Source: Odoribacter laneus YIT 12061 (GTDB lineage Bacteria; Bacteroidota; Bacteroidia; Bacteroidales; Marinifilaceae). From it: a DNA stretch of 45,967 bases. The translations under genes and the position numbers were made by a program. Location of the stretch: contig NZ_JH594596.1 in NCBI RefSeq assembly GCF_000243215.1, positions 1,477,337 through 1,523,303 on the forward strand, written 5' to 3'. Below are positions 7,815-16,045 of the stretch, one piece after another (within the stretch, counting starts at the first letter, position 1; each line of letters opens with the position of its first letter). The notes below the pieces were generated by a model that saw nothing but the letters and a program-made list of their open reading frames with translations, was not told the origin of the DNA and did no database searches.

Positions 7815-9359
7815 CTATAAGACACTTTCGGCACACTTTTCACCGTCCATAGCAGCCGAAATAATGCCTCCGGCATAGCCTGCCCCTTCTCCGCAAGGAT
7901 ATAATCCTTCGATTTCCACATGCCTCAACCGATCGGGTAATCTCACTATTTTCAAGGGGGCAGAAGTCCGGGTCTCCACCCCCAGCAATACTGCTTCCGA
8001 GGTCAGAAAGGCTTTTGCCCTCTCTCCAAAGGAAAGCAATCCTTCCCTCAAACGCCGGGAAATCAATTCCGGTAGCCATTGGTGTATCGGAGAACTGTTC
8101 ACGCCGGGTTTATAAGATACCCGGGGCAAGCGGTTACTGAATTTACCCCTCAAAAAATCTGTCAAGACTTGTGCCGGAGCCTGCAAATGTCCCCCTCCCT
8201 GCTGCCAAGCCTGCTTTTCCAAGGCTTCCTGAAATTCCATTCCTCCGAATAATCCGGCATAATGCATTTGTTCCAGCTCTTCCCGACCGATAGCCGTGAC
8301 GATTGCCGAATTTGCCCAAGGCGTATTCCGGGCAGAAGAGGACATGCCGTTGACGACTTGCTGTTCCGGACCAGTAGCAGCAGGAACAACTACTCCGCCG
8401 GGACACATACAGAAAGAATATACCCCTCTTCCTTCCACAGGAGTTACAAAACTATATTCCGCAGCCGGCAACCATGGCCCCCTCCCTTCTTTTCGGTGAT
8501 ACTGCATACAGTCGATGATCTGCTGAGGATGTTCCAAACGCAATCCCACAGCGAAATCTTTGGGCTCCATATAAACGGAACGGGCCTGCAACATACGATA
8601 GACATCCCGGGCTGAATGCCCCGTAGCCAATATTACCTGTTCTGCGTAAATTTCCTCTTGTCCGGCCATCACTCCTTTTATCTGCTTACCCTGCAAGATA
8701 AAATCCGTAACCCGGGTCTGAAAACGCACCTCCCCTCCGTATGCTTCAATAGTTTTCCGGATATTCACGATCACCCCGGGCAATTTATCCGTCCCGATAT
8801 GAGGATGAGAATCGATCAATATCACCGGATCAGCTCCATGATATACCAATATCTCCAATGCCCGCTGTACATCTCCCCGTTTTTTGGAACGCGTATACAA
8901 CTTTCCGTCTGAAAAAGTACCGGCACCTCCTTCTCCGAAACCGAAATTAGAATCCGGATTCACCAAACCGGATTTATAAAGTTGTCCCAAATCCCGCCGA
9001 CGCTCCTCCACACTTTTTCCCCTTTCCAATACGATAGGGCGATATCCCCTCTCTATCAAACGCAAAGCAGCAAACAAGCCGGCAGGCCCCGCCCCCACAA
9101 CAATTACCGGTTTAGCTGTCGCCACATTCCGGTAAGCCGGTTTAAAAACCTTTTCTCTCTCCTCCAGACAGTCGATATGCACCCCCAACCGAAGCTGCAA
9201 TATTACCTGACGCTGACGGGCATCCACCGCTTTTTTCAATAGATCGATATGCCGAATGCGTTCCAAACTTACCCCCACTTCCCTAGCTGCATATTCCCGA
9301 AGCAACTCCTGTTCAGCAGCCTCTTCGGGCTTTATCCTGATTTGTATTTCTTTGTACAT
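7815..9359 (-). CDS. FAD-dependent oxidoreductase (COG2509-type)
   Basis: 514 residues. After an N-terminal alpha/beta domain of about 80 residues comes a Rossmann dinucleotide fold, VVGAGPAGLFAALRLIERG at about 87-105, followed by LERGKSVEERRRD, FGFGEGGAGTFSDGKLYTR and the second FAD motif VILATGHSARDVYRML; the C-terminus reads YPCGEGAGYAGGIISAAMDG. This order defines the large COG2509 family of predicted FAD dehydrogenases whose reaction is not known. It is transcribed towards HU from its own ATG at 9359 and ends about 40 bases before the HU promoter. Cytosolic, no membrane segments. Confidence 0.88.
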   Translation of the reverse strand: MYKEIQIRIKPEEAAEQELLREYAAREVGVSLERIRHIDLLKKAVDARQRQVILQLRLGVHIDCLEEREKVFKPAYRNVATAKPVIVVGAGPAGLFAALRLIERGYRPIVLERGKSVEERRRDLGQLYKSGLVNPDSNFGFGEGGAGTFSDGKLYTRSKKRGDVQRALEILVYHGADPVILIDSHPHIGTDKLPGVIVNIRKTIEAYGGEVRFQTRVTDFILQGKQIKGVMAGQEEIYAEQVILATGHSARDVYRMLQARSVYMEPKDFAVGLRLEHPQQIIDCMQYHRKEGRGPWLPAAEYSFVTPVEGRGVYSFCMCPGGVVVPAATGPEQQVVNGMSSSARNTPWANSAIVTAIGREELEQMHYAGLFGGMEFQEALEKQAWQQGGGHLQAPAQVLTDFLRGKFSNRLPRVSYKPGVNSSPIHQWLPELISRRLREGLLSFGERAKAFLTSEAVLLGVETRTSAPLKIVRLPDRLRHVEIEGLYPCGEGAGYAGGIISAAMDGEKCAESVL

Positions 9360-9524
9360 CTCTCTTGAATTTAAACGTTCCTCCTCTTCCGGCCCTTTAC
9401 CAAAGATATCCGGCGAAAATAGACATTTTTACCGGAACACTCCACCTTTTCGGTTTATTTTCAACCGGAAAACCCAACAGAAAATTTAATTTTATTCCAT
9501 TTTTCTTATTTTCAGAAAAACTCC

Positions 9525-9532
9525 TAACTTCG
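9525..9532 (+). promoter_or_regulatory. Possible -7 element for the SDR gene
   Basis: TAACTTCG matches seven of eight positions of the Bacteroidota TAnnTTTG element, 119 bases before the ATG at 9652. No clear TTTG lies at the right distance upstream, so this is only a candidate. The rest of the 292-base gap from 9360 shows no other clear signal. Confidence 0.3.
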
Positions 9533-9651
9533 TAACCATTAAAACCGATCCAAAATAACGCAAAAGGAAATCTTTATATCCGAAAGATATTCAAGGAAAT
9601 GATTGAAAAACGAAGGTTTTAAACAACCGTTACATAACAAATTATAATCCT

Positions 9652-10410
9652 ATGAAAAAAATAGCCTTGATTACCGGAGCAACTTCCGGAATAGGACAAG
9701 CCACCGCTCTGAAAGCAGCCGAAGCCGGATTTGAAATCATTATCACCGGTCGCCGTGAGGACCGTCTCCAACAGTTAGCCGCAGAAATCCGGCAAAAAGG
9801 AAGCGAAGTACTCTCTCTTTGCTTCGATGTCCGCGACGCCGAAGCTGTAAAAAAAGCCATCGAAAATCTGGATGACAAATGGAAAAATATAGCCGTTCTG
9901 GTCAATAATGCTGGTCTGGCCGTAGGAGTGAGCCCGCTCCAGGAAGGAATCCTGGACGACTGGGAAAGAATGATTGATACCAATGTGAAAGGTTTACTTT
10001 ATGTCACCCGGGCCGTTGCTCCTCTCATGATTCAAAAAAACAGCGGACACATTGTCAATATCGCCTCGATAGCAGGGAAGGAAGTATACCCCGGCGGAAA
10101 CGTATACTGTGCCACCAAACACGCCGTAGACGCCTTGTCCAGAGCCATGCGCACCGATATGCTGAAACACAACATTAAAGTCACCAATATCGCCCCCGGT
10201 ATGGTGGAAACGGAATTTTCCCTGGTTCGCTATAAAGGAGATGCCGCAGCAGCCAAAAATGTTTATAAGGGCATGACTCCTCTTACAAACGAAGACATCG
10301 CCGATACCATTCTCTTTGCTATTACCCGGCCGGCTCATGTCTGCCTGAATGACATTGTCATCATGCCAACCGCGCAAGCCAATTCCAGAGACGTAAACAG
10401 AGAAGCTTAA
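9652..10410 (+). CDS. SDR-family NAD(P)-dependent oxidoreductase
   Basis: 252 residues, a classical short-chain dehydrogenase. The cofactor loop TGATSGIG is at 8-15, NNAG in the middle (VLVNNAGLAVG), the catalytic Ser in NIASIAG, and the YxxxK pair at Tyr152 and Lys156 (YCATK). After residue 30, TGRREDRL suggests NADP preference. It resembles YdfG-type 3-hydroxy acid / serine dehydrogenases, whose physiological substrate is often a small hydroxy acid, but the substrate cannot be read from the sequence. It is a lone plus-strand gene between two minus-strand units. Confidence 0.93.
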   Translation: MKKIALITGATSGIGQATALKAAEAGFEIIITGRREDRLQQLAAEIRQKGSEVLSLCFDVRDAEAVKKAIENLDDKWKNIAVLVNNAGLAVGVSPLQEGILDDWERMIDTNVKGLLYVTRAVAPLMIQKNSGHIVNIASIAGKEVYPGGNVYCATKHAVDALSRAMRTDMLKHNIKVTNIAPGMVETEFSLVRYKGDAAAAKNVYKGMTPLTNEDIADTILFAITRPAHVCLNDIVIMPTAQANSRDVNREA

Positions 10411-10597
10411 GTTTCTGTAAACAACGTATTTGCATTCTGATAAAGAACAAGACTTCAGTCCGGATGAAATTTGCTATGGATTGGCAATATTAAAGTTTTA
10501 TCCGGACCGGAGTTCCGTTTATCAGTTTTTGAAAGGAATACTTTTCTCCCCCCAAAAGAAAACATTCCTCTTACCGACTACCTTTTTTATCTTCGTT

Positions 10598-11206
10598 TTA
10601 TTCCAATTCCAGTCCGAATAATTTTTTCATCTCTGCCACCACCGGATTTTCCTCCATGAAATAGGCCAATTTATCCTGAGCTGTAATCAAGCGACGCTCT
10701 TCCTCTCCGGAAGCCTTTTCAAACATTCGAATTTCCAGTTGAACAAAGCCGTTATTCAATCCCTGCATCAACGCATTCTGCAAACTATGCCGGATAGCTT
10801 CCAATTTCTCGACCTGTATCTGATTATCCACTTTGACAATAATCCGGTCACCCTCTATTTCCGGAGTATGGGACTTTAAAGCTATGCTGACAATAGTGTC
10901 GGGATGCTGTTGTTGGATCAAACGATCAAATACTCCCTTCACTTTCCCTTCGTCAAAGGCATCGTGAGCTTCTACCCGTACGGAAATGGCCGGAGCGGCC
11001 TCCGGCTTTTTAACATCGTAACGCTCGGCTGATTCGGCAAACGCCTTTTTCAATTTAAAAGAAGCAGTAGGTTTATTTTTTTCTTCCTCCCGCGAAAGAG
11101 TAACCGAAGAGGATCCCTGGGGAGAATCTGCGGTTGCCGGAATTCCGTATTTGCCGTTAAAATCTTTTATTTTCAGTAATTTCCCTTCCTCAGAGAAGTT
11201 CAGATT
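10598..11206 (-). CDS. dnaX: DnaX tau-specific C-terminal region (in the -1 frame)
   Basis: After the A11 run this frame is open without interruption for 202 codons. It begins with a Ser/Thr/Pro/Lys-rich linker (NLNFSEEGKLLKI, then SPQGSSSVTL) and then an alpha/beta domain from about 11053 onward (KVKGVFDRLIQQQHPDT, NQIQVEKLEAIRHSLQNAL, ending FMEENPVVAEMKKLFGLELE), typical of the Bacteroidota DnaX tail. It has no start codon suited to independent expression, and the frame offset is exactly -1 relative to the gamma ORF. Joined to gamma it gives a tau of about 570 residues. In other bacteria tau links polymerase cores to DnaB and the clamp loader. Confidence 0.8.
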   Translation of the reverse strand, partial: NLNFSEEGKLLKIKDFNGKYGIPATADSPQGSSSVTLSREEEKNKPTASFKLKKAFAESAERYDVKKPEAAPAISVRVEAHDAFDEGKVKGVFDRLIQQQHPDTIVSIALKSHTPEIEGDRIIVKVDNQIQVEKLEAIRHSLQNALMQGLNNGFVQLEIRMFEKASGEEERRLITAQDKLAYFMEENPVVAEMKKLFGLELE

Positions 11207-12309
11207 TTTTTTTTTAACTCATTAATCTGACACAGCTTAATCAGAGTGATTTCCACGCAAAGCCGCTTTTCCATCCGGACTTTGTATTGCATTTCACACT
11301 GTTCAATAATTTTCAAGGCGTCGTAGAGAAATCCGGTTTCACAAACGGCAGCTTGTTTTAAATACCGTTCCCGTATGCGAGCACTGACTTCCAGTAACTG
11401 TACCGTTGCCGGATCTTTGGCCACCAAGACATTCCGAAAATGTTTCCCCAAACCGGCCACCAAATTAGCGGCATCAAATCCCTTTTCCATAATTTCGTTA
11501 AAGAGCAAAAGAGCTCCGGAGACATCCCCTTTATGGAATAAATCTGTCAGACGGAAATAATATTCATAATCCAGTACATTCAGATTTTCAATCACCCCGG
11601 CATAAGTCAGGTTCTTTCCGCAAAAATTCACCACCTGATCGAAAATAGACAAGGCATCTCTCATCGCTCCGTCAGCTTTCTGGGCAATGATATCCAATGC
11701 CTCCTCTTCCGCTGTCACCCCTTCTTTCTGAGCAATATATTGCAAATGGCGAACCGTATCCTCTACTTTCATCCGGTTAAAATCGTATATCTGACACCGA
11801 GAAAGAATCGTAGGTAGTATCTTATGCTTTTCAGTAGTAGCCAAAATAAAAATAGCATGGGCAGGCGGTTCTTCCAATGTCTTTAAAAAAGCATTGAAAG
11901 CAGAAGTGCTCAACATATGCACTTCATCGATGATGTAAACACTGTATTTACCTACCTGAGGAAGAATACGCACCTGATCTACCAAGCCCCGGATATCGTC
12001 CACACTGTTATTGGAAGCCGCATCCAGTTCGTGAATATTCAACGACCGTCCCGTATTGAAAGCTTTGCAGGACTCACATTCGTTGCAAGGCTCCGCATTC
12101 GGCTGCAGATTTTGACAATTTATCGTCTTGGCAAAAATACGGGCACAGGTCGTCTTCCCCACCCCACGCGGTCCGCAGAACAAATACGCCTGCGCCAATT
12201 GGTGATTCACAATCGCATTTCGCAAAGTAGAGGTAATGGAGAGCTGGCCTACTACCGTATCGAAACTGGCTGGTCTGTATTTCCGGGCTGAAACTATAAA
12301 ATTATCCAT
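11200..12309 (-). CDS. dnaX: DNA polymerase III gamma subunit frame of dnaX
   Basis: 369 residues from ATG 12309. It shows the DnaX signatures in order: ARKYRPASFDTVVGQ, Walker A GPRGVGKTTCARIFAK near 46-61, a four-Cys zinc module (CQNLQ...CNECESC) near 66-82, Walker B YIIDEVHML near 120, the SRC box ILSRCQIYDF, and the clamp-loader domain III. The frame stops at ATC TGA directly after eleven consecutive A residues, making a protein of gamma length, while the tau tail continues in the -1 frame. The gene has a good promoter at 12432-12462. Confidence 0.93.
   Translation of the reverse strand: MDNFIVSARKYRPASFDTVVGQLSITSTLRNAIVNHQLAQAYLFCGPRGVGKTTCARIFAKTINCQNLQPNAEPCNECESCKAFNTGRSLNIHELDAASNNSVDDIRGLVDQVRILPQVGKYSVYIIDEVHMLSTSAFNAFLKTLEEPPAHAIFILATTEKHKILPTILSRCQIYDFNRMKVEDTVRHLQYIAQKEGVTAEEEALDIIAQKADGAMRDALSIFDQVVNFCGKNLTYAGVIENLNVLDYEYYFRLTDLFHKGDVSGALLLFNEIMEKGFDAANLVAGLGKHFRNVLVAKDPATVQLLEVSARIRERYLKQAAVCETGFLYDALKIIEQCEMQYKVRMEKRLCVEITLIKLCQINELKKKI
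11205..11215 (-). promoter_or_regulatory. A11 slippery tract for gamma/tau switching
   Basis: On the coding strand eleven A residues follow GAGTT, giving codons TTA AAA AAA AAA then ATC TGA. Insertion of one A by transcriptional slippage, or a -1 ribosomal shift on the A run, changes the reading to AAT CTG AAC and keeps it open to 10598. The known parallels are the A9 slippage site in Thermus thermophilus dnaX and A AAA AAG in E. coli dnaX. Only a weak 4-bp hairpin (CTTC...GAAG) lies just downstream. A missing A in the assembly is the alternative. Confidence 0.7.
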
Positions 12310-12431
12310 GCAGTGAATTGGTTGAAAATGAAGAATAACGCATGAAAAAAAATCCCCACTCTACAATATGTCCTCCCTTACATTTCGGTTTTCCGAACAT
12401 TTTTACTCTCACCCGTCATTCTTTAGTGGGG

Positions 12432-12462
12432 TAAAGTTAATAACCTTTTAGGTCTTTACAAA
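12432..12462 (-). promoter_or_regulatory. Promoter of dnaX (Bacteroidota -33/-7)
   Basis: Minus-strand TTTG (12462-12459), a 19-base spacer, then TAACTTTA (12439-12432), one base from TAnnTTTG. It would give a 5' leader of about 115 bases. The same 200-base gap contains no terminator that I can see for the bat operon, which ends at 12510 on the far side and reads towards this promoter. Confidence 0.65.
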
Positions 12463-12509
12463 ACCTGTTTTTATTTTTTAAGAGGAAAAAACAGTATCGC
12501 TTCCTCTGC

Positions 12510-13262
12510 TTATATTCTCTCAATATCTCTTTTAGCAACCCAACCTTCATTTCCATCTTCCAAGCGGATATTTACCCACTCTCCAAGCGATTCGATGATC
12601 TTTACCTTCAATCCTTCGTGGATGACAAACAAACTGGTCCCGCTATTATCCGGTGCCCCTTTTACCGTTACGCTGGGAGTCAGGACAATCGCATAATCCC
12701 GCTCTGTGATTCGTCTGTATTGTTTCACAGAAAAAATAACAGAAAATACAGTAAAAAACAATATCACTATTCCCAATGTAAAACCCGTTTTTTTCAATGC
12801 TGCCGTAGAGGAATAAAAAAACAAGGCAACCATACCCAGAAACAGGATAAAGAAAGCTATCGAAATATAAGCCCACTGATCGGCAGAAAAATAAGCCACC
12901 AATGATTTATACCACCTAACGATAAAAACCTCCGGTAAAACCTCAATCTTATCCACCGCCTGACTCTGAGCCATCTGCAAATTATAACGGGCATCCCGGT
13001 CTCCGGGATTTAACAACAAGGCTCTTTCATAGTTTAAAATTGCCTGCGTATTTTCTCCCAGTTTATAATAACAATTCCCCAGATTATAATACAATTGAGC
13101 TGATTCCTGGCCTTCGGTCAACATTTTTTTATACGTATCAGCTGCTTCCAGATATTTACCTTGCCGATATTCCTTTTCCGCCTGCTGCGTCAAATCCTCA
13201 GCGGCAGCCAAGGTACTTAATGCTCCCATCATAAACAGCCATATCCACCATATTTTTTTCAT
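12510..13262 (-). CDS. batE: BatE: TPR and SH3-like membrane protein
   Basis: 250 residues from the ATG at 13262 (MKKIWWIWLFMM), which gives a normal signal peptide; the longer reading uses a TTG. TPR units lie at about 25-110 (AEKEYRQGKYLEAAD, LYYNLGNCYYKLGENTQAI), two transmembrane helices at about 140-195, and a bacterial SH3-type domain at the end (GLKVKIIESLGEWVNIRLEDG). BatE is the last gene of the Bacteroides aerotolerance operon and is thought to form a cell-envelope complex with the other Bat proteins. The TPR part points outward into the periplasm. Confidence 0.88.
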   Translation of the reverse strand: MKKIWWIWLFMMGALSTLAAAEDLTQQAEKEYRQGKYLEAADTYKKMLTEGQESAQLYYNLGNCYYKLGENTQAILNYERALLLNPGDRDARYNLQMAQSQAVDKIEVLPEVFIVRWYKSLVAYFSADQWAYISIAFFILFLGMVALFFYSSTAALKKTGFTLGIVILFFTVFSVIFSVKQYRRITERDYAIVLTPSVTVKGAPDNSGTSLFVIHEGLKVKIIESLGEWVNIRLEDGNEGWVAKRDIERI

Positions 13263-13313
13263 ACTTCGTCGATCTATATAGTCCAAATTTTCATAGGGTT
13301 ATCCTTTCCCTTC

Positions 13314-15161
13314 TCATTTTATCGCCTTATCCAGTTTGGTAATAATCGCAATTCCATTTTCGTATACCTGATCCATTTCCTGGTCGGGATTAGCGGCCGG
13401 AGCATAACGGGCAAATTCGCAGGTATCCAACACGGTGATAAAATCCTGAATCAATGTACTTTCGACAGATTTCCGTTGCAAAATATCGCTGATATTATCC
13501 CGGTTTAGTTCCGCCATATCAATATTCAATTTATAACTCACATATCCCCACAAAGCCTTCAGCACTTCTTCGTAGAATTGCTCGGTATTCCGGTTTTTCA
13601 TCGCTACAGCAGCCGACTTCATCCGCTTTCGGGCCATTTTATTAGCCGCTTTATTCTTTACCCTTACCAGATCTGCATTCGCTTTAATTCTCCTCCGATT
13701 CAAGATAGCTCCGATCACAAAGAGTACAAAAGGAATGATAAAAGCCAGCCAATACACCACCGTTCCAAAGAAAACTCCGCCTTTCGGGCGCAATTGAAGA
13801 TCCCCGGTACGGATAAAACGAATATCCTGTCCCAATTGACGCACATCTTCCTTCTTAAAAGATTGTACAGAGGTCGTGTTCTCGCCGGAAGTGCTCCCAT
13901 TTCCTTTCAATACATGTACCTCATAAGTCTCTCCGGAAACAGTTCTGTAGGCATGAGCCGCCGGATCAAAATAAGAGAAAGTCACTGCCGGAATTTTATA
14001 ATCTCCGGCATAACGCGGTATTAACACATACTCATACGTCACTGTCCCCCTCATACCGTTTTCCCCGGTTTTGATATCCTTGGTCACTTTCGGTTCATAA
14101 CTTTCAAAGTCGGTCGGAAAATCAATAGTCGGTGCAGAAATCAATTTCAGATTACCGACTCCACTGAACGTCACTTTATAGGTCAAAGCATCGTTTGCCT
14201 TCACCGTATCGGCAGATAAAGAAGTTCGCATCGAAATATCCCCAACCGTCCCACTAAACCCAAGTGGCCTTCCTGCCACAGGCAGTTCACGGACATTGAT
14301 CTTTACCGGACGGCTCAAACGCAGAGCTTTTATATCCCGGTAATTTCCGAAAAAATCATCGAAAAAACTCCGGGAACTGGCCAATTGCTGCCGGACAATA
14401 CATTCTACTTCAAAAGGTTCAATCGTAATTTCTCCCGTATGTTGGGGAAACAACAATACTTTCCGGAGGACGCCAACTTTATAGATCTCCCCGTTATAAG
14501 TCTCCCGCACTAATTCTATTTGCTGAGGAGTAGGTATATCCTCGGCCAAAAAACCGTCAAAAGCCGGAAATTTCGTCCGTCCAAAACTTACCAGATTTAC
14601 TTTTGAATAGACTTTTATGGTCGCCACCAGACTTTCGCCTATATATAAATTCCGGCGACTGACATCCACTTTTACAAACAGATTATTCTCGTTTACAGCG
14701 ACATTCCCTTCTGCTTGTTCTGTCGGATCTACTCTACGGTTAGAGCGGTTTGCATGGTTTCCGCTTCCTTTCACCACCTCTATTGAAATCGCATTCGAGC
14801 GGTATTCTTTTCCCTCAACAGTTATCGTAGCCGGAGGAATCTGAAAAGTTCCCTCCTTTGTTCCCTCTAAAACATAGGTATAGGTATAAGATACACTCTG
14901 TGTCACCTTACCGTTGATACTGGAAAAAGAGGAAGAAGAACCCGTACTCGGTCCCATCAATAATGTAAATCCGTCTAAAGTAGGGATTTGCAGATCTGTT
15001 CCTTTCCGATTCAAAGAATAAGATAACCTGAATTGTTCTCCGACTTCCACAACCGAAGGCGCTGAAGCTTCAAATTCCACCCCTTGGCCATAGGCAGCCA
15101 GACTACCCAAAAACAATAATATGAAACCCAATAATCTCATCTTTATCCGTTTTAAGTCCAT
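13314..15161 (-). CDS. batD: BatD oxygen-tolerance protein
   Basis: 615 residues, matching the BatD family length. A signal peptide (LLGFILLFLGSLAAYGQG) leads into three to four Ig-like beta domains, including the recurrent family motif GTKEGTFQIPPATITVEGKEY and RYAGDYKIPAVTFSYFDP. A single transmembrane helix at about 470-490 (TVVYWLAFIIPFVLFVIGAIL) is followed by a basic cytosolic helical domain. ATG at 15161 is used, though Met8 would also work. It lies 25 bases after batC. Its molecular role is not established; genetics in Bacteroides links bat genes to oxygen tolerance. Confidence 0.92.
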   Translation of the reverse strand: MDLKRIKMRLLGFILLFLGSLAAYGQGVEFEASAPSVVEVGEQFRLSYSLNRKGTDLQIPTLDGFTLLMGPSTGSSSSFSSINGKVTQSVSYTYTYVLEGTKEGTFQIPPATITVEGKEYRSNAISIEVVKGSGNHANRSNRRVDPTEQAEGNVAVNENNLFVKVDVSRRNLYIGESLVATIKVYSKVNLVSFGRTKFPAFDGFLAEDIPTPQQIELVRETYNGEIYKVGVLRKVLLFPQHTGEITIEPFEVECIVRQQLASSRSFFDDFFGNYRDIKALRLSRPVKINVRELPVAGRPLGFSGTVGDISMRTSLSADTVKANDALTYKVTFSGVGNLKLISAPTIDFPTDFESYEPKVTKDIKTGENGMRGTVTYEYVLIPRYAGDYKIPAVTFSYFDPAAHAYRTVSGETYEVHVLKGNGSTSGENTTSVQSFKKEDVRQLGQDIRFIRTGDLQLRPKGGVFFGTVVYWLAFIIPFVLFVIGAILNRRRIKANADLVRVKNKAANKMARKRMKSAAVAMKNRNTEQFYEEVLKALWGYVSYKLNIDMAELNRDNISDILQRKSVESTLIQDFITVLDTCEFARYAPAANPDQEMDQVYENGIAIITKLDKAIK

Positions 15162-15186
15162 TGACTTATATTTTTAAGGCTCAAAA

Positions 15187-15993
15187 TTACCAATCTTTTT
15201 CGATTTTCTGTTTTTTCGCCTTTTGTTGTTGCACTTTTTCTTTTTGTACCTTTTCCTGAACCTTTTTCTCGTCATTTTGTAAAGCCTCTAATAAACGCTG
15301 AGCATCTTCTTTGGATATCTTTCCCGGTTGTTGCTGAGGCTGTTGGTTTTGCTGCTGTTGGTCCTTATTCTGTTGATTTTTATCCTGATCCTTTTGGTTC
15401 TTATCCTGCTGGTCCTTGTTCTGATCTTGCTGATCCTTATTTTGATCTTGTTGGTCTTTCTGCTGGTCTTCGTTTTTCCCCTTATCCTGATCTTTCTGCT
15501 GATCTTTATTTTGGTCTTTGTTTTGATCCTGATTCTGATCCTGATTCTGTTGTTGTTGCTGTTGTTGCTGTCTCCTCCGGGCATATTCCAGATTATATTT
15601 CGTCTCCGGAGCATTCGGACGATTCCTCAACGATTCTTTATACGCCTCTATACTCTCTTCGGTTTTCTGCATCGACAATAAAGTATTTCCGATATTGTGG
15701 TAGAGTTCCCCCAATCTCTGCTTATCCATCTCCTTTTCTGCCAAATCAGAAAACTGTTTTAAAGCCTCATCGAATTTCTTCTGTTTGAACAAAGCATCCC
15801 CTAAATTAAAAGCAGCCTCGTAAGAATCCGTCTTTTTATCCAAAGCTTTCCGGTATTCAACTTCTGCCTTTTCAAAATCCTGTTTATCATAAAGGTCATT
15901 TCCTTCCCGAACTAATTTCCGTTCTTTCTGCGCACTTGCACTAAAAGCAATACCGATCAGAAACAATATCAAGCTTACTTTTTTCATCATCAT
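15187..15993 (-). CDS. batC: BatC: TPR protein with a long Gln/Asp/Lys low-complexity tract
   Basis: 268 residues: signal peptide (LILFLIGIAFSASA), TPR repeats at about 22-135 (EGNDLYDKQDFEKAEVEYRK, AFNLGDALFKQKKFDEALKQF, LYHNIGNTLLSMQKTEESIEAY), then about 80 residues (142-223) made almost only of Gln, Asp, Lys and Asn in QDQNKDQ-like units, and a short charged helix ending KKQKIEKDW. The repetitive DNA at about 15320-15570 can vary in length between strains. It is placed between batB and batD as expected. The TPR part is thought to scaffold the Bat complex; the Gln tract may be a flexible periplasmic linker. Confidence 0.9.
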   Translation of the reverse strand: MMMKKVSLILFLIGIAFSASAQKERKLVREGNDLYDKQDFEKAEVEYRKALDKKTDSYEAAFNLGDALFKQKKFDEALKQFSDLAEKEMDKQRLGELYHNIGNTLLSMQKTEESIEAYKESLRNRPNAPETKYNLEYARRRQQQQQQQQNQDQNQDQNKDQNKDQQKDQDKGKNEDQQKDQQDQNKDQQDQNKDQQDKNQKDQDKNQQNKDQQQQNQQPQQQPGKISKEDAQRLLEALQNDEKKVQEKVQKEKVQQQKAKKQKIEKDW

Positions 15994-16045
15994 ACAAAAT
16001 AAATCTTAATCAAAGTCTACATCTACCATTCAAACGCTCTGCCTT

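Noticed and set aside
7703-7921. Minus-strand ORF of 72 codons between HU and the FAD gene
   Set aside because: It overlaps the FAD-dependent oxidoreductase end in another frame and is mostly Lys/Phe/Ile from A/T runs and the HU promoter.
10458-10507. 8-bp inverted repeat gtccggat/atccggac between SDR and dnaX
   Set aside because: Arms are short with a 34-base loop and no T run; such matches arise by chance, so I did not call a terminator.
15328-15681. Plus-strand ORF of 117 codons rich in Leu and Ile, resembling a membrane protein
   Set aside because: It is the antisense shadow of the Gln/Asp-rich repeat in batC; CAG/AAC repeats read backwards always give Leu/Val codons.
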